DNA of 22,637 bases from Thamnocephalis sphaerospora (Eukaryota; Zoopagomycota; Zoopagomycetes; Zoopagales; Sigmoideomycetaceae), in the NCBI GenBank assembly GCA_003614735.1, contig KZ992667.1, positions 1-22,637 of the forward strand. The letters run 5' to 3'. The notes under the pieces were generated by a model. The model was given only the letters and a program-made list of their open reading frames with translations. It was not told the DNA's origin and ran no database searches. Numbering within the stretch: position 1 is the first letter of the stretch; every line of letters begins with the position of its first letter. Positions 9,381-19,081 of the stretch are shown here, piece by piece. Both the position numbers and the translations under genes were made by a program.

Positions 9381-11210
9381 TCGCACCGCGGGCTTTTCTT
9401 CCAATCAAATGTCGCTATGGTTACGTTAGCTATCGTACATTCGAGAAAGCACTACTAGCCTGGCAGTCACGATAAGCTGCACAGCACGCGTGGGTGAATC
9501 AAAGTGTTTGGCTATGCCAGCGGCCGGCATAAGTTTAGGTGTCGCCCATGCTTGCGATAATGCCAAACTTTATGACAGCTTGCTCCCAGCCTGCTGATGT
9601 AATGGCTTGTCCTTTAATCGCCCTGCACAACAGCAAAGCAGCCCGTCATGCTGGTAACAAGCGTTTGGCGTGAAGAGCGCGGTGATATAGACTGCAAGGG
9701 CGAAATACTGGCGTGCCAGCTCACTCTGCCGGCAGACTCTGGCTATGCAAAATCATGTGTGCGGCCGAAAATCGTTGATTTATCCTCAAACGCGTGAATT
9801 CTGACAGAGATACACGGCGTCTGTATTTTATGGTTGACATGCAAGCGCCTGGGCGAGTGACTGTGGAGAATGAGCACTTTTGCAGTGGTGCTGTGCGCCG
9901 TTAGCCGTCTTTCTCTTGGATTCCATTTTTGCTCACAAACCGAAAGCAGTCACACGTGCTTGCACTCGAGCTGCTATTCACGAGCGTTGCTCCGTGCAGC
10001 AGCGCCACCATATCTCCTACAAGCTATTTGCATTAGCCCATGCCTTTGATCTGTCACTTGCTACTGTCATGTCAACGTGCCTCGTCCTTAGCCCCGAGCC
10101 TCCCACGCGCGAGCTGTATTTCCGCTGTGCTGCGTTTGAAAGCCCGTGGAATATTCCTGCGCACAGACATGAATGCACAGGATAGACCAATTCGCCGGTT
10201 TTGCGACCATGACATGTATTTGTGCTCGACTGACTCTTCGTGGACGTTTCGTCCATGGCACCAAAACCAGGAAAGTGGCTGCAACGGTGGCACCTCCGCA
10301 AAGCATCTTCGGAGTTTGTATTTTAGTTGTGGTGTCGCTTCCTGCGTGCAATAAAGCGATCCGGCTGGCACAAACGGCGACGCCGACAGACAAAGGTACA
10401 CGCCAGCACCCAAGGCCAACACGCGCGACAGCCGAGTGCGCAACGACTTGGTTTTCCGTTTGGGCGTCCAGAGCACGTGGCATAGGAGACAGACATGCGT
10501 TTTGCGATGCTCTATTCTGTGTTTTGCAACGTAATGCAAAGCACGCACGCGGTATTGCTAGCAGCAGTGGCAATGATGGGCCGACATGCAGTTGAGGCTA
10601 TGTGCTGTAACATCGGCATTGTGAAGCGGCTCGAGGATGCGTGATTGAACGTGTCCATATTCGCTTGAGTCACATTGGGTGCTGCCGCAACGGCAATAGC
10701 GCGTGTAGTGTGCGCGCACTCCCTGCGACCGCGCCGCAATACTTACTACGCAGCTGTGCTGTTTACATTTGGGAAAACGCTGCTCACCTTGGTTTATGCG
10801 GCGTTGCTGCTTGAAACGGAGGCTTGAGACCACGGAGAGTTTGGCGACCTTTTGTGTGAAAGTGGCGCTTTGGTCTACACGGAGTGGTACAGCCGACGGC
10901 ATCTGTAACAACCGGGAACGGATATGGTTGATATGTATCAAACCCGCTTGCCGTTGCGCGGAGATGGTAAGAGATCTTCACAGTAGGCGACGGGGGCATG
11001 GTAATGAGACATGCGCCCAAGAATGTTCTTGGCCCGCTCCAGTCTCGCCTCCGCTTGCAAACACGTGTGTCGCAGCCATAAAAGCCAGCGGGGTTGCGGT
11101 AGAATGCGCTCAGATTTATCATTCTCCTCTGCCAACTCACAACCGCTCACCGCTAGGAACGCTGACGCTCACGTTATAGAAACGTTTTGCACTTACGCCC
11201 GCCGCCCACA

Positions 11211-11251
11211 CTCCCCCCCTCTCTCTGTCTGTCTTGCTCTTTTGCTTCCAG
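11211..11251 (+). promoter_or_regulatory. Pyrimidine tract upstream of the secreted pro-domain gene
   Basis: An almost pure C/T run of about 40 bases ends in TTCCAG, 15 bases before the ATG at 11267. It may be a CT-rich core promoter, common in highly expressed fungal genes, or the 3' end of a 5' UTR intron. Confidence 0.5.
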
Positions 11252-11266
11252 TCTTTGCTCCAAAGT

Positions 11267-12025
11267 ATGCTGGTCCAAGTGCGCACCGCTGTAGCCCTTT
11301 TCGCCGCCGCCATCGGATATACGTCTGCTGTGCAGGCCTCTCCGTTTGATCAATTCCCGACTGCAGCAGCCCTGCCTGGTGCGATGAGTGTTCCCAATCC
11401 TGCCGTCCTCCGACAGAAGCTGGACAGCTACGTGCAGAATACGCTGAAGCTTCCAAAGGACAGCTTTACGTTTGTCAACTCTTACCGTACCGCTTCAATG
11501 CGTCTTACGCACTTTTACCTCCAGCAGCGCATCGATGGACTTGATGTGAGCAATGGCCAGATCAACATCAACATTCGCGACAATGGCGAGATCAAGCCAA
11601 ACTACAACACCTTTGCAAAGTCGGATGCGCCAATCCGGCACTGGAATATTGCAGGCAACGCTGCCACCACCCCGAGCAGTGTGACCTTCATTAGCGCTCG
11701 CAAGGCTCTGAACGCTTTTGCAGACAAAGCAAAGCTGTCGCTGAGCAAATCAATCCAGATTCACGAGGTATCCACGCCCAAGTCTGGCGAATCCACGCCC
11801 GAGCCTACCGATCTGTCGTCCTTTGATCTGCCGTCTTTGGACGCGTTCAATGATGAGAAGGAGGAAGTGAGCGCTCAGCGTACGTACCTGATTCTGAAGG
11901 ACGGCAGCGTGGCACCGACCTGGTCGCTTGATGTCCAGCTCCCGCGCAAGCACTACCAGGTCCATGTGGACGCCATGACCGGCGACGTTTTGCAGACCAG
12001 CGACCTGGTGTCCAACGGTTTCTAA
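11267..12025 (+). CDS. Secreted stand-alone FTP/PepSY protein (fungalysin M36 propeptide without protease)
   Basis: A single exon of 252 aa. Residues 1-24 form a signal peptide (MLVQVRTAVALFAAAIGYTS..., likely cleaved after AVQA). The body matches the fungalysin/thermolysin propeptide: SFTFVNSYRT, LTHFYLQQRIDGLDVSNGQI and NINIRDNGEIKPNYNTF (FTP part, about 65-125), then a Ser/Pro/Glu-rich insert and a PepSY-like end with YLILKDGSVAPTWSLDVQL and HYQVHVDAMTGDVLQTSDLV. It stops at the position where the M36 catalytic domain normally begins. No HEXXH zinc motif follows in any frame before the convergent transporter gene (stop-to-stop gap 216 bp). In the family this domain folds and inhibits its own protease, so a free copy could act in trans as inhibitor or chaperone; that is inference. 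The ATG at 11267 starts the signal peptide directly. Confidence 0.87.
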   Translation: MLVQVRTAVALFAAAIGYTSAVQASPFDQFPTAAALPGAMSVPNPAVLRQKLDSYVQNTLKLPKDSFTFVNSYRTASMRLTHFYLQQRIDGLDVSNGQININIRDNGEIKPNYNTFAKSDAPIRHWNIAGNAATTPSSVTFISARKALNAFADKAKLSLSKSIQIHEVSTPKSGESTPEPTDLSSFDLPSLDAFNDEKEEVSAQRTYLILKDGSVAPTWSLDVQLPRKHYQVHVDAMTGDVLQTSDLVSNGF

Positions 12026-12148
12026 GCGTTGACCGCCCGTTGCATGCACCATCGCTACCGCGAGTTTCCGTCGTTTGCCATGTTGCGATGTACGCTGGAT
12101 AAAAAAGCCACCATGCAAAGTGCAATTTGCGCTCACGTGGCGACACCA

Positions 12149-12154
12149 AATAAA
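12149..12154 (+). terminator. Candidate poly(A) signal of the pro-domain gene
   Basis: AATAAA, 123 nt after the stop at 12025 and 88 bp short of the convergent transporter's stop codon. Confidence 0.5.
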
Positions 12155-12241
12155 CCCAGACCGTCTTCAGTGCCTTTTTACTGTGCATGTGCGTGCATGC
12201 TAGCGTAATTAGATTAGGTGACTGCGCTTTCACGTCAGCGT

Positions 12242-14076
12242 TCAGTGCAGCGCAATCATAACCATCTCTTCGCGACCCTCTCCGCCGCCCTGCTTCCGAG
12301 AGAGCGGCTTGACGAGAATGTATACCAGCGCAGCAAGGCCTGCCACGGGAATCAGCACATAGTACTGCATGTGGAAGGCGTTGACAAATGCGTTAAAGTA
12401 GGCATCGCGTTCGCCCGGCGGCAAGGCACGAATCGCCTCCACAGACTGCGACGTGTCACCATGCGGCGAGCTCGCCGGTGCATGCTCGCTGAGCGCACCA
12501 CTCAGCTTATTGTTGAAAACGGCGCCCTCCACTGCCAAGCCAATCGCACCGCCGATGATCTGCGCAAAAGAATTAAGCGCGGTGATAATGGCCGCGTCGC
12601 CGGACGCCACCGATGCTTGGCCTGCTAGCGCGGACGTCTGTACGGCAGAGCCAAATCCAGCACCAAGCATGATCATGGCGCAAATCTCCAGCGCTCGCTG
12701 GGTCTCCACGCCGTAGAGCGTGATCAGCCCCAGTGCAATGGTGGACAGCGCCAGGCCACCAGACAAAAATGCGCGGTAGGTCCATCCGCCAACGCGCGAC
12801 GTTATAGTGCCAGACACGACAGCCATCACGGAAATGGGGAGCACGAATGGCAGCAGTTCCAGGCCGGATGCTGTTGCGGAGCTTCCGCGCACCGTCTGGA
12901 AAAACATGGGCAGATAATAGATGGGGCTGAAGAAGGCCCAGCCAAAGAGCAGAGAGCCCAGGCAGATGGCGCACACGGAGCGCGTGCGGAACAGGCGAAG
13001 TGGAACAATCGGCTCCTTGGCAAAGCGGTACTCCACAAAAAGAAAACCGCCTAAAAGCGCGATGGCCACGCAAAAGAGCGCAATCACCAGCGGAGAATTC
13101 CACGCGTACATGGCGCCACCCCAGTTCACCGGCAGCAGCAGCGTGATGCAGAATCCTAGGACCAGCAGGGTGCCCAGATAGTCCACGCGGCCAAGCTTTT
13201 CGCGCACCGAGCCAGTAGGCGACTTGAGCTTGAGCAAGAAGACGGTAACGAGAATTGTGACAAAGCCGATCGGAAGATTAATGTAGAACGCCCAGCGCCA
13301 GGTGGCGTGGTCTGTAAACACACCGCCGAGCAGCGGACCGATGACGCTGGAGAAAGCAAAGACTGCGCCAACGATGCCAGCATACTGACCGCGCTGCCGT
13401 AGCGGCGCAATGTCGATGATGATAATCATCACCAGCGGAACAAAACCACCGCCGCCCATACCGGCGATGGCACGCATGATGATGAGCATGACCATGCTGT
13501 TGGCAGCGCCACAACCAAGTGAACCGGCCAGGAAAATAACCGTAGCGGCCAAAAACACGGGCTTGCGGCCAAAGATATCCGAAAAGCGACCATAGAGCGG
13601 CTGCGACGCAGTCGACGTGAGCATGTATGCAATGCCGATCCAGGCCACCTGATCCAGAGCGCTAAAGTCGGACGCAATGCGCGGAATAGCGGTCGCTACA
13701 ATGGTCTGGTCAAGCGAGCCCAGGAATACGGCAAGCGCCAGACTGATGGCATTTAGGGCGTATAAGTTGTCTGTCCGTGATCCAGAACCTAGCATCGCGT
13801 TACCTACCCAACAAAGACGGCTATCCGTCGCTTGACCGACAGCTCAATCGGAGCATCCTCGGGCTGTTCCGCGCGGGAGACAGCCTCTGTCTGGTCTTTC
13901 TTGTTCTTGCTCTCACCGCGCTCTACCGCATCTGCGACGTTGCCGCCTGGCCTCAGGTCATCGGTGCGCAGCGTGCTTATGGTGTAGCTCGAGTCGCTGG
14001 ACACCGCGGTAGCTGAGGCGCTTACAGAGTCGACGCTTATCGTCCGTTCAGCGCGTGGATGCGCTGTCTCCGCCAT
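12242..14076 (-). CDS. Major facilitator, DHA2 (14-TMS) drug:H+ antiporter type
   Basis: Exons 14076-13808 and 13742-12242 give 589 aa, typical for fungal DHA2 pumps of the Azr1/Vba kind. An N-terminal cytosolic region of about 80 residues is rich in Ser, Thr and acidic residues. The first membrane segment spans the 65-nt intron (13743-13807): VKRRIAVFVG joins LALAVFLGSLDQTIVATAIP. Further hallmarks: LYGRFSDIFGRKPVFLA (motif A), RAIAGMGGGGFVPLVMIIII, and GPLLGGVFTDHATWRWAFYI (antiporter motif C). About 14 hydrophobic segments follow, ending in a basic tail. The ATG at 13795 inside the intron gives an uninterrupted frame but lacks half of TMS1, so I reject it as the start. Likely a plasma-membrane or vacuolar efflux pump; the substrate cannot be read from sequence. 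Convergent with the pro-domain gene. Confidence 0.93.
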
Positions 14077-15039
14077 AATAGCTCCTGCGTGCGTTTATCG
14101 GTCCGATGCAGCGACAAAGGTATTACTCTCGAAACTTATCAAGACGGCGGCGTGGCAACAATCCGCGCGCGTTTCTGCAAAATTTAACCGAGAAAAAGAC
14201 GTTGTATGTTGGCAGCAGACCTGGGCAGGCGTGTGAAGCGGCAAAGAAAAGTGCAGGATGAATATGCGGAGTGCGGGAGGGCATCTGACGCGCGTTCAAA
14301 AAAAGGCAAAGAAAGAAAACGCGCTTCTACCAGGTGCTCGCGCATCTCTAGACCGGCCAATGGTACACCCGGCAGCAGGAGCAAACCACGAGGTGATGCA
14401 GTACAGAGTGGGCGAATGAGCCGGATGTAAGGTAAATCGAGACAAGAATATCACAGCCGCCGAGTGGCAACCAAAGTAGTGATGATCTGATAGGTGCGCA
14501 GAGATTTTAGTAGCATAGTGGGTAACGCACAGTCTTACTTGGATGCATCCACAGTGAACGAACCTATCACGCCACTGGTCGCTCGGTGATAACTGTCTAG
14601 CTGACTAATTCCTGCATGGCTCTATACACCCCGCAAGCGCTGGTTTGCCCGATTCAGGACGGCCGAAAAGATTTGGACGCTGTGGCTGGGCAGCTACATC
14701 AAACACCTGTGTTCCCAGCCTTTCAAAAGCCGGCAAGACTGCGACCATGCCAGTGCATGTGCTGCCGCGGCTGCCAAGACAGTGCTGCGTGCCAAGCCAG
14801 CATGCTTACATGCATATCAGCAGGGCGGCAGCAGCAGCTTGGAATGTCAATCACACCAGCATACGCTCTACAATGGCTCCGCTACCACTTGCCCTGCGCT
14901 GTGGAGTGTATGTGTGCGTGACTGTTTGCTTACCGACATGAGGTGACGCAGAAACGCTTTCCGTCGTTGCCCGGTGCGTGCCACCAACGTTTTCGCCTGT
15001 CTTTCCCCACTTTTCCAGCTGCTTTGTCCGCTACACATT
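14077..15039. other. 0.96-kb spacer between divergent genes
   Basis: Upstream region of both the transporter and the HAX1-like gene. Short open frames at 14206-14430 and 14616-14941 have no recognisable features and overlap other frames. A pyrimidine stretch ending TTTTCCAG lies about 22 bases before the ATG at 15040 and may be a 5' UTR intron end. Nothing else seen. Confidence 0.55.
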
Positions 15040-16041
15040 ATGAATCACGACGATCGATTTGACTACCCTGCCGACGCTGTCATCCAGGCGGTGCTGCGTC
15101 GGCAGGTGTCTGACGTAGAGACTACGTTGGGACCGTATCTGAAGGCGGGATTTGCGTGGTGGAATCCTGCGCGCTTCCTTCAACCGCTCTTTGCTCGCAC
15201 TCAGCCACCCGGCAACGAGCGTGCGTATGATGTTGAGCAGCGCGATCTCGACAATGGCTGGCCAAGAACGATCAGCGGCATGTTTGGCGACATGTTTGGC
15301 GGTATGCTGGGCTGGGAGCCCGAGGCACGTCTTAACGAGCATTGGCGTCGCATGATGAACAACGATCCATGGCGGACGGTAAGCAGCCGGCTAGGCTTGC
15401 AATATCTGCACTGTATTGACGACAATGTGCTATGACTATGTTTCACGCAGCACGGTGGCCTCCGCCCGGACGATATGCCGCGCTCTCTATACGATGTTTT
15501 TGTCGAGGATGAGCGCGAGCAGACGGGTGTTTTGTCGCCTGACGACAAGGACAGCGCCGAGCATCCAAGTCCACCCAGCAGCGTTAGCGTCATCGTGACG
15601 CGGCGTCCCGATGGGGTTCGTGAACCGCGTTGCTGTGTACGCCGCATCTACTGTCTACTAACACACGGCGACTTTGTCACGGTAGATGGTCGAGACACGC
15701 AAGGAAATGCGGTGGCCGGATGGCCACAAGCAGGTTACGGTGACGCTCGAGAATACCACTTCGGGCCAGAGAGAGGAAACGCGGCAAGGTAATGAATCGT
15801 AGCAGATGCGCGATTGGTTGCCGGTACCGGGGTTGCGACGTAGCCCTTCTGCGTGTATAAAGTTTCAGTACTCGGCCTTACCTTTTACTGCTGCCAACGT
15901 GCATTGCGTGCAGCACTGGCGCCAACAGAGACGAATGACGCTTCACTTGCACGTCCACGCCGGTCAGAAGAGCATGTCCCCGCTAGTGGAGCAGAAGAGC
16001 AGAGCCTGCTATCGCGTGTATGGAACCGCGTGCATCGCTAA
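15040..16041 (+). CDS. Conserved-looking hypothetical protein with HAX1-like C-terminal layout
   Basis: Model of four exons: 15040-15378, 15451-15615, 15686-15788 and 15914-16041 (244 aa). Introns 1 and 2 are 72 and 70 nt; intron 2 has a textbook CTACTAAC branch point but a weak GTTCGT donor. The N-terminal half has an aromatic, Met/Gly-rich helix (WPRTISGMFGDMFGGMLGWE). The C-terminal half reads VTRRPDGMVETRKEMRW plus GHKQVTVTLEN, then a charged tail ending LLSRVWNRVHR. Human HAX1 similarly has a KPDG-VEERR-TETTVT strand pair and a short hydrophobic/basic end, so I suspect a distant relative, only from memory of that layout. Exon 4 could instead start at 15869 (TTTCAG acceptor, 80-nt intron), adding a Cys/Leu-rich 15 residues; I prefer 15914 on composition although its 125-nt intron is the longest here. 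No transmembrane segment or known catalytic motif. Confidence 0.72.
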
Positions 16042-16103
16042 AGCACGACAAACAATACTAAATGAGCACAGTGGTTTAGTCTAAAGGTTTTCAAATGGGC
16101 TGC

Positions 16104-17974
16104 TTAGGTTAGCGGTTGTCGAGTGCGGATACCCTGAGGCGCTGCTGTAATCTCGGCGGTTGAAGAATGGTGCTTTTGGTTCTCGTTGAGTAGTGTATGA
16201 CTCCATTCATCAGCTACGTCGTCGGAGCCGTCGCCACGACTAAGTGCAAGGATGGCCTCGACCGCAATAATGGATGCAAGTGCGTCCGTATCGTCATCAG
16301 TGGCGGGAGAGGTGCCAGGTGCCGATACCGGGTCAGTAGACGATGGTTGGTACTCCTCCACTTTGTCATCCTGCTGGTTGCTTGTCGCATGTTCCGTCAG
16401 CGTTGGCTGCAGGAGAGGAAGGCGAGGCTGCGGTGGCCCAGTTGATGGCGATGCATACGGGTGGTCTTGCATTTCTTCATCACTATCATTGCTATTCCTA
16501 TCGTCATCGCTGCATGTGTCGCTAGCTTCTTCCGCCAGCGAGTCTTCTGCAGATTCTTCAACAGCAGCACATGCCTCAAAGTCTGGATGCATGCTTTTAC
16601 GATGGCGGTCCAGATCGTAGAATCGTGTAAAGCGGTGCAGACAGCCTGGCACAAGACAGGCAAAGCGCCGCTTTGGATCCTGTGCATAGCTGGAGCCTGT
16701 GATCATATCGACAGCATCTGACGGACTCGATCGACTGCGCTTGCGCTTCTGCACCCCGCCCACACTCTCCAGTACTTGCTGCCGATGGGTTACGGTGTGC
16801 AAGAGCAAGGTGAGTTCACATCGAATGTGGATCAGCTGTGCACTCGTCGGCCTACCTCGGTGTGTGTCCTGACGTGCGCCAGCATAACATGCTTGTAGCC
16901 AAACCGCTTTCCACAAACGTTGCACTCGAATCGCTTTTCGTTGTTGTGGATTATGCGAATATGTGTCTGCAGTCCATTCTCCTGCGCACCGTTACTTTGG
17001 ATTAGCTCCACGACGACACACCACCATCACCGCCCAGACCATCTCCATCATTTACCTTGGCGTAGTGTTTTGTGCATCCTTCAAATGGGCAGTGGAATAC
17101 GGGTGCATTCTCGTCATGCGTTCGCATATGCGCGCGCAAAGCGTCGCCCTTTTTGAACTCGCGACCGCATTCCACACATCGATACCGATGCATCTCTTGG
17201 ACGTGCGCCTGCAGGAGCGACCATTTTGTAAACTGCTGACCACACTCGTCACGGCCACACATATAGATGCGTTCATCTGCAAGGAGAGATCTTTCATCAG
17301 CCGACTGCAGCGGCGCTGATATTCAAAGTAGACATGCCCGCGACTTACTTGTGTGAGTGAGCATGTGCTTGCGCAGGGCACTTGGCGTCTGAAAGCTGCA
17401 CGAGCAGCCGTCTTCCTCGCACGGATAAGGCCGCAGGCCAGTGTGTTCGCTCATGTGCTTGCGCAGCTGTGTATGCTTTGCAAACGCCTGGTCGCATCCC
17501 TCCGTCGTGCACTATGCGCGTGTCGCGGCGGTAAGTACAGCGCGTTTTGCGCATCACACACCGTCTCTCACTTTGTATGGCCGTGGCACAGTATGTGTTA
17601 ATTGATGACGTCGCAGTCGCTGACTTGTGGCAAAGCCTCTGTCGCAGCCATCATGGTTGCAGACAAAGGCACGCGCACTGGATGGATCGTGCGTGCGTGC
17701 GTGCGCTTGCAGATGCGTATTACGCAGATAGCTCTTGCCGCAGTCGGGAAACGGGCACACATACGGGCGCTACACACAACGCCGCAAAGTATCAGCGTCG
17801 TTACAGCCCGGCAGCCCGGCAGCTTCGCGCCAGACATACCTCATTGGTGTGCGAGCGAATGTGTTCTTCCAGCTTGCATGGCTTCTTGTACGCCTTGTCA
17901 CAGCCTTCGTAATGGCACTGGTAAGGCCGCGCAGCACACGATGCCTTTGCTTTAGACGCTGCAGCGACTGCCAT
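16104..17974 (-). CDS. Transcription factor IIIA, C2H2 zinc-finger protein with ten fingers
   Basis: Binds the internal control region of 5S rRNA genes and recruits TFIIIC and RNA polymerase III. Six exons: 17974-17840, 17769-17572, 17511-17349, 17276-17056, 16981-16856 and 16778-16104 (505 aa). Nine C2H2 fingers run from Cys20 to His279; several introns fall in or near linkers. Finger 6 ends in HVQEMHRYRC with almost no linker, as in TFIIIA. After a basic spacer (KRKRSR, 292-297, likely NLS) a tenth finger starts at Cys322 (CLVPGCLHRFTRFYDLDRHR). The last 160 residues are acidic and Ser/Pro-rich, possibly an activation region. To my memory S. pombe TFIIIA also has a separated tenth finger. 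The 5' end is the weak point: I used the first in-frame ATG; the frame stays open upstream past 18034 without another ATG, so a further exon is possible. Convergent with the HAX1-like gene, 62 bp between stops. Confidence 0.86.
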
Positions 17975-19081
17975 GGCTGCGAGGTCGGTGCTGGCTTCGA
18001 AGGGTACGCGTGATTCCTTTGGCTGCACCTGCACGCCTAGCGCAGAACTAGTGGAAGGGCGAAAATAAAAAAAGACAGCTTTTGGTGTTGGCAGAAAGAA
18101 AAACGGTCAAGAACCGTCATACTACTGAGCAGGTTCTAGCCGAAAATATGGCCGACAGCGTTGATCCGCATTTCGGTGGCACAAACAAGTCGCCGGTCTT
18201 TGACCATAGCTGCTCGGTTGTTCCACTGGGTAACCATATCATACTCTAGGCAGTAAAGTTGGCTATTTAAAGGCCGCCTGGCATCTGTCAGGTCTACCGT
18301 AGGGTAGCAGGTCCTGTAGCCAACTGTATATGAAATAGGTTGGCGATCTCGGTTCTATGCTGTCCTGAATCTGCGGCCACATTCGACAAAAGTATCGAGT
18401 TTTGTTAAAACGCTGCATCATAAGAGAGACCAGACAGATGGCTACAGCATGGTCAAGCGTAGATAAAAGTATGGTGGTAGCATGGTGAAGTTTACATGAT
18501 CATGCAAACAAGTAAAATGTATGGTGCAGAATCTCAGGGGGTCAGCTACTGTAGAACCCGGATGCATGTAAGCCACAGCATTGCCTGCCGTTGTCAAGCA
18601 CGGTTTACGAGAAAGCCAGCGGGCGCTTTGCTACGCAAACTGGTCACAGCAAATGTACCAAGCCATGTGTGCCACAGAACAGTTTTATCGATGGTTAGCC
18701 TGGCCTAAAGGAATTAGCACACGCGATGCTTTCCAAAACGGAGTTGTTTTTCTGGCATGCTTGACACGGCGCACCATTCTCTATTCTTTCTTTACCCTGC
18801 ACGGCCACTTATCTTTCAGCGCTCTCCACGCTCACGTCACTTGCACCAGAACAATGCCCAGCGAGCCACGGTCCAGGAGCCTGTCTGTTACGAACAATGG
18901 CCGCAGGTACTGAGGCGCTCGTGGCTGCGTACCACTACAGCCATCGACTGACACAGCGCCTACGCTCGCATTGCTTATTGGCACGCAGCCCCTGGTTTAG
19001 GTAATCGGCAGCTTGGGCCAAAACGCTAGATTGTCACTTTGCTAACAGCAGCGGTTGTGTACGGTTGCATTGGCACTGGCA
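17975..19081. other. 1.1-kb spacer between divergent TFIIIA and URK1
   Basis: Contains both promoters. Frames such as 18496-18708 and 18581-18913 show no domain, codon or composition signal of a real protein. No RNA gene recognised. A GCTAACAGCAG at about 19041-19051 resembles a branch point plus acceptor and could end a 5' UTR intron of URK1. Confidence 0.55.

Larger units (their letters stand above)
9068..11266. other. 2.2-kb gene-free spacer between divergent genes
   Basis: This holds the promoters of the methyltransferase gene (left) and the pro-domain gene (right). Open frames in 9880-11179 on both strands overlap each other, have Cys/Arg-rich composition without motifs, and cannot be linked by plausible introns into a recognisable protein. 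I find no tRNA, 5S rRNA or spliceosomal RNA. A short hairpin sits at 9360-9380 and a pyrimidine tract at the right edge. It is not visibly AT-rich. Confidence 0.6.

Noticed and set aside
9880-11179. Overlapping open frames of 94-161 codons on both strands
   Set aside because: Frames overlap one another, are Cys/Arg-rich, lack motifs and do not link through plausible introns. They look like chance open frames in GC-balanced DNA.
9068-11266. Centromere candidate
   Set aside because: The stretch is not visibly AT-rich and has no repeated motif I can see, so there is no positive evidence.
12026-12241. A hidden M36 catalytic domain after the pro-domain gene
   Set aside because: Only 216 bp remain before the convergent transporter's stop, with no HEXXH-like frame.
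13743-13795. ATG at 13795 as the start of the DHA2 transporter
   Set aside because: It lies in a 65-nt intron. Splicing 13808 to 13742 joins IAVFVG to LALAVFLGSLDQ, completing TMS1 and an acidic N-terminus in the exact phase.
14206-14941. Open frames of 66-101 codons between the transporter and the HAX1-like gene
   Set aside because: No domain, signal peptide or conserved pattern, and competing frames overlap.
17975-18034. Longer N-terminus of TFIIIA beginning at GTG 18034
   Set aside because: GTG starts are not expected for a nuclear fungal gene. The frame is simply open; the first ATG is at 17974.
18148-18249. 34-codon frame with a good ATG context upstream of TFIIIA
   Set aside because: Too short, no recognisable features, and in the promoter region of divergent genes.
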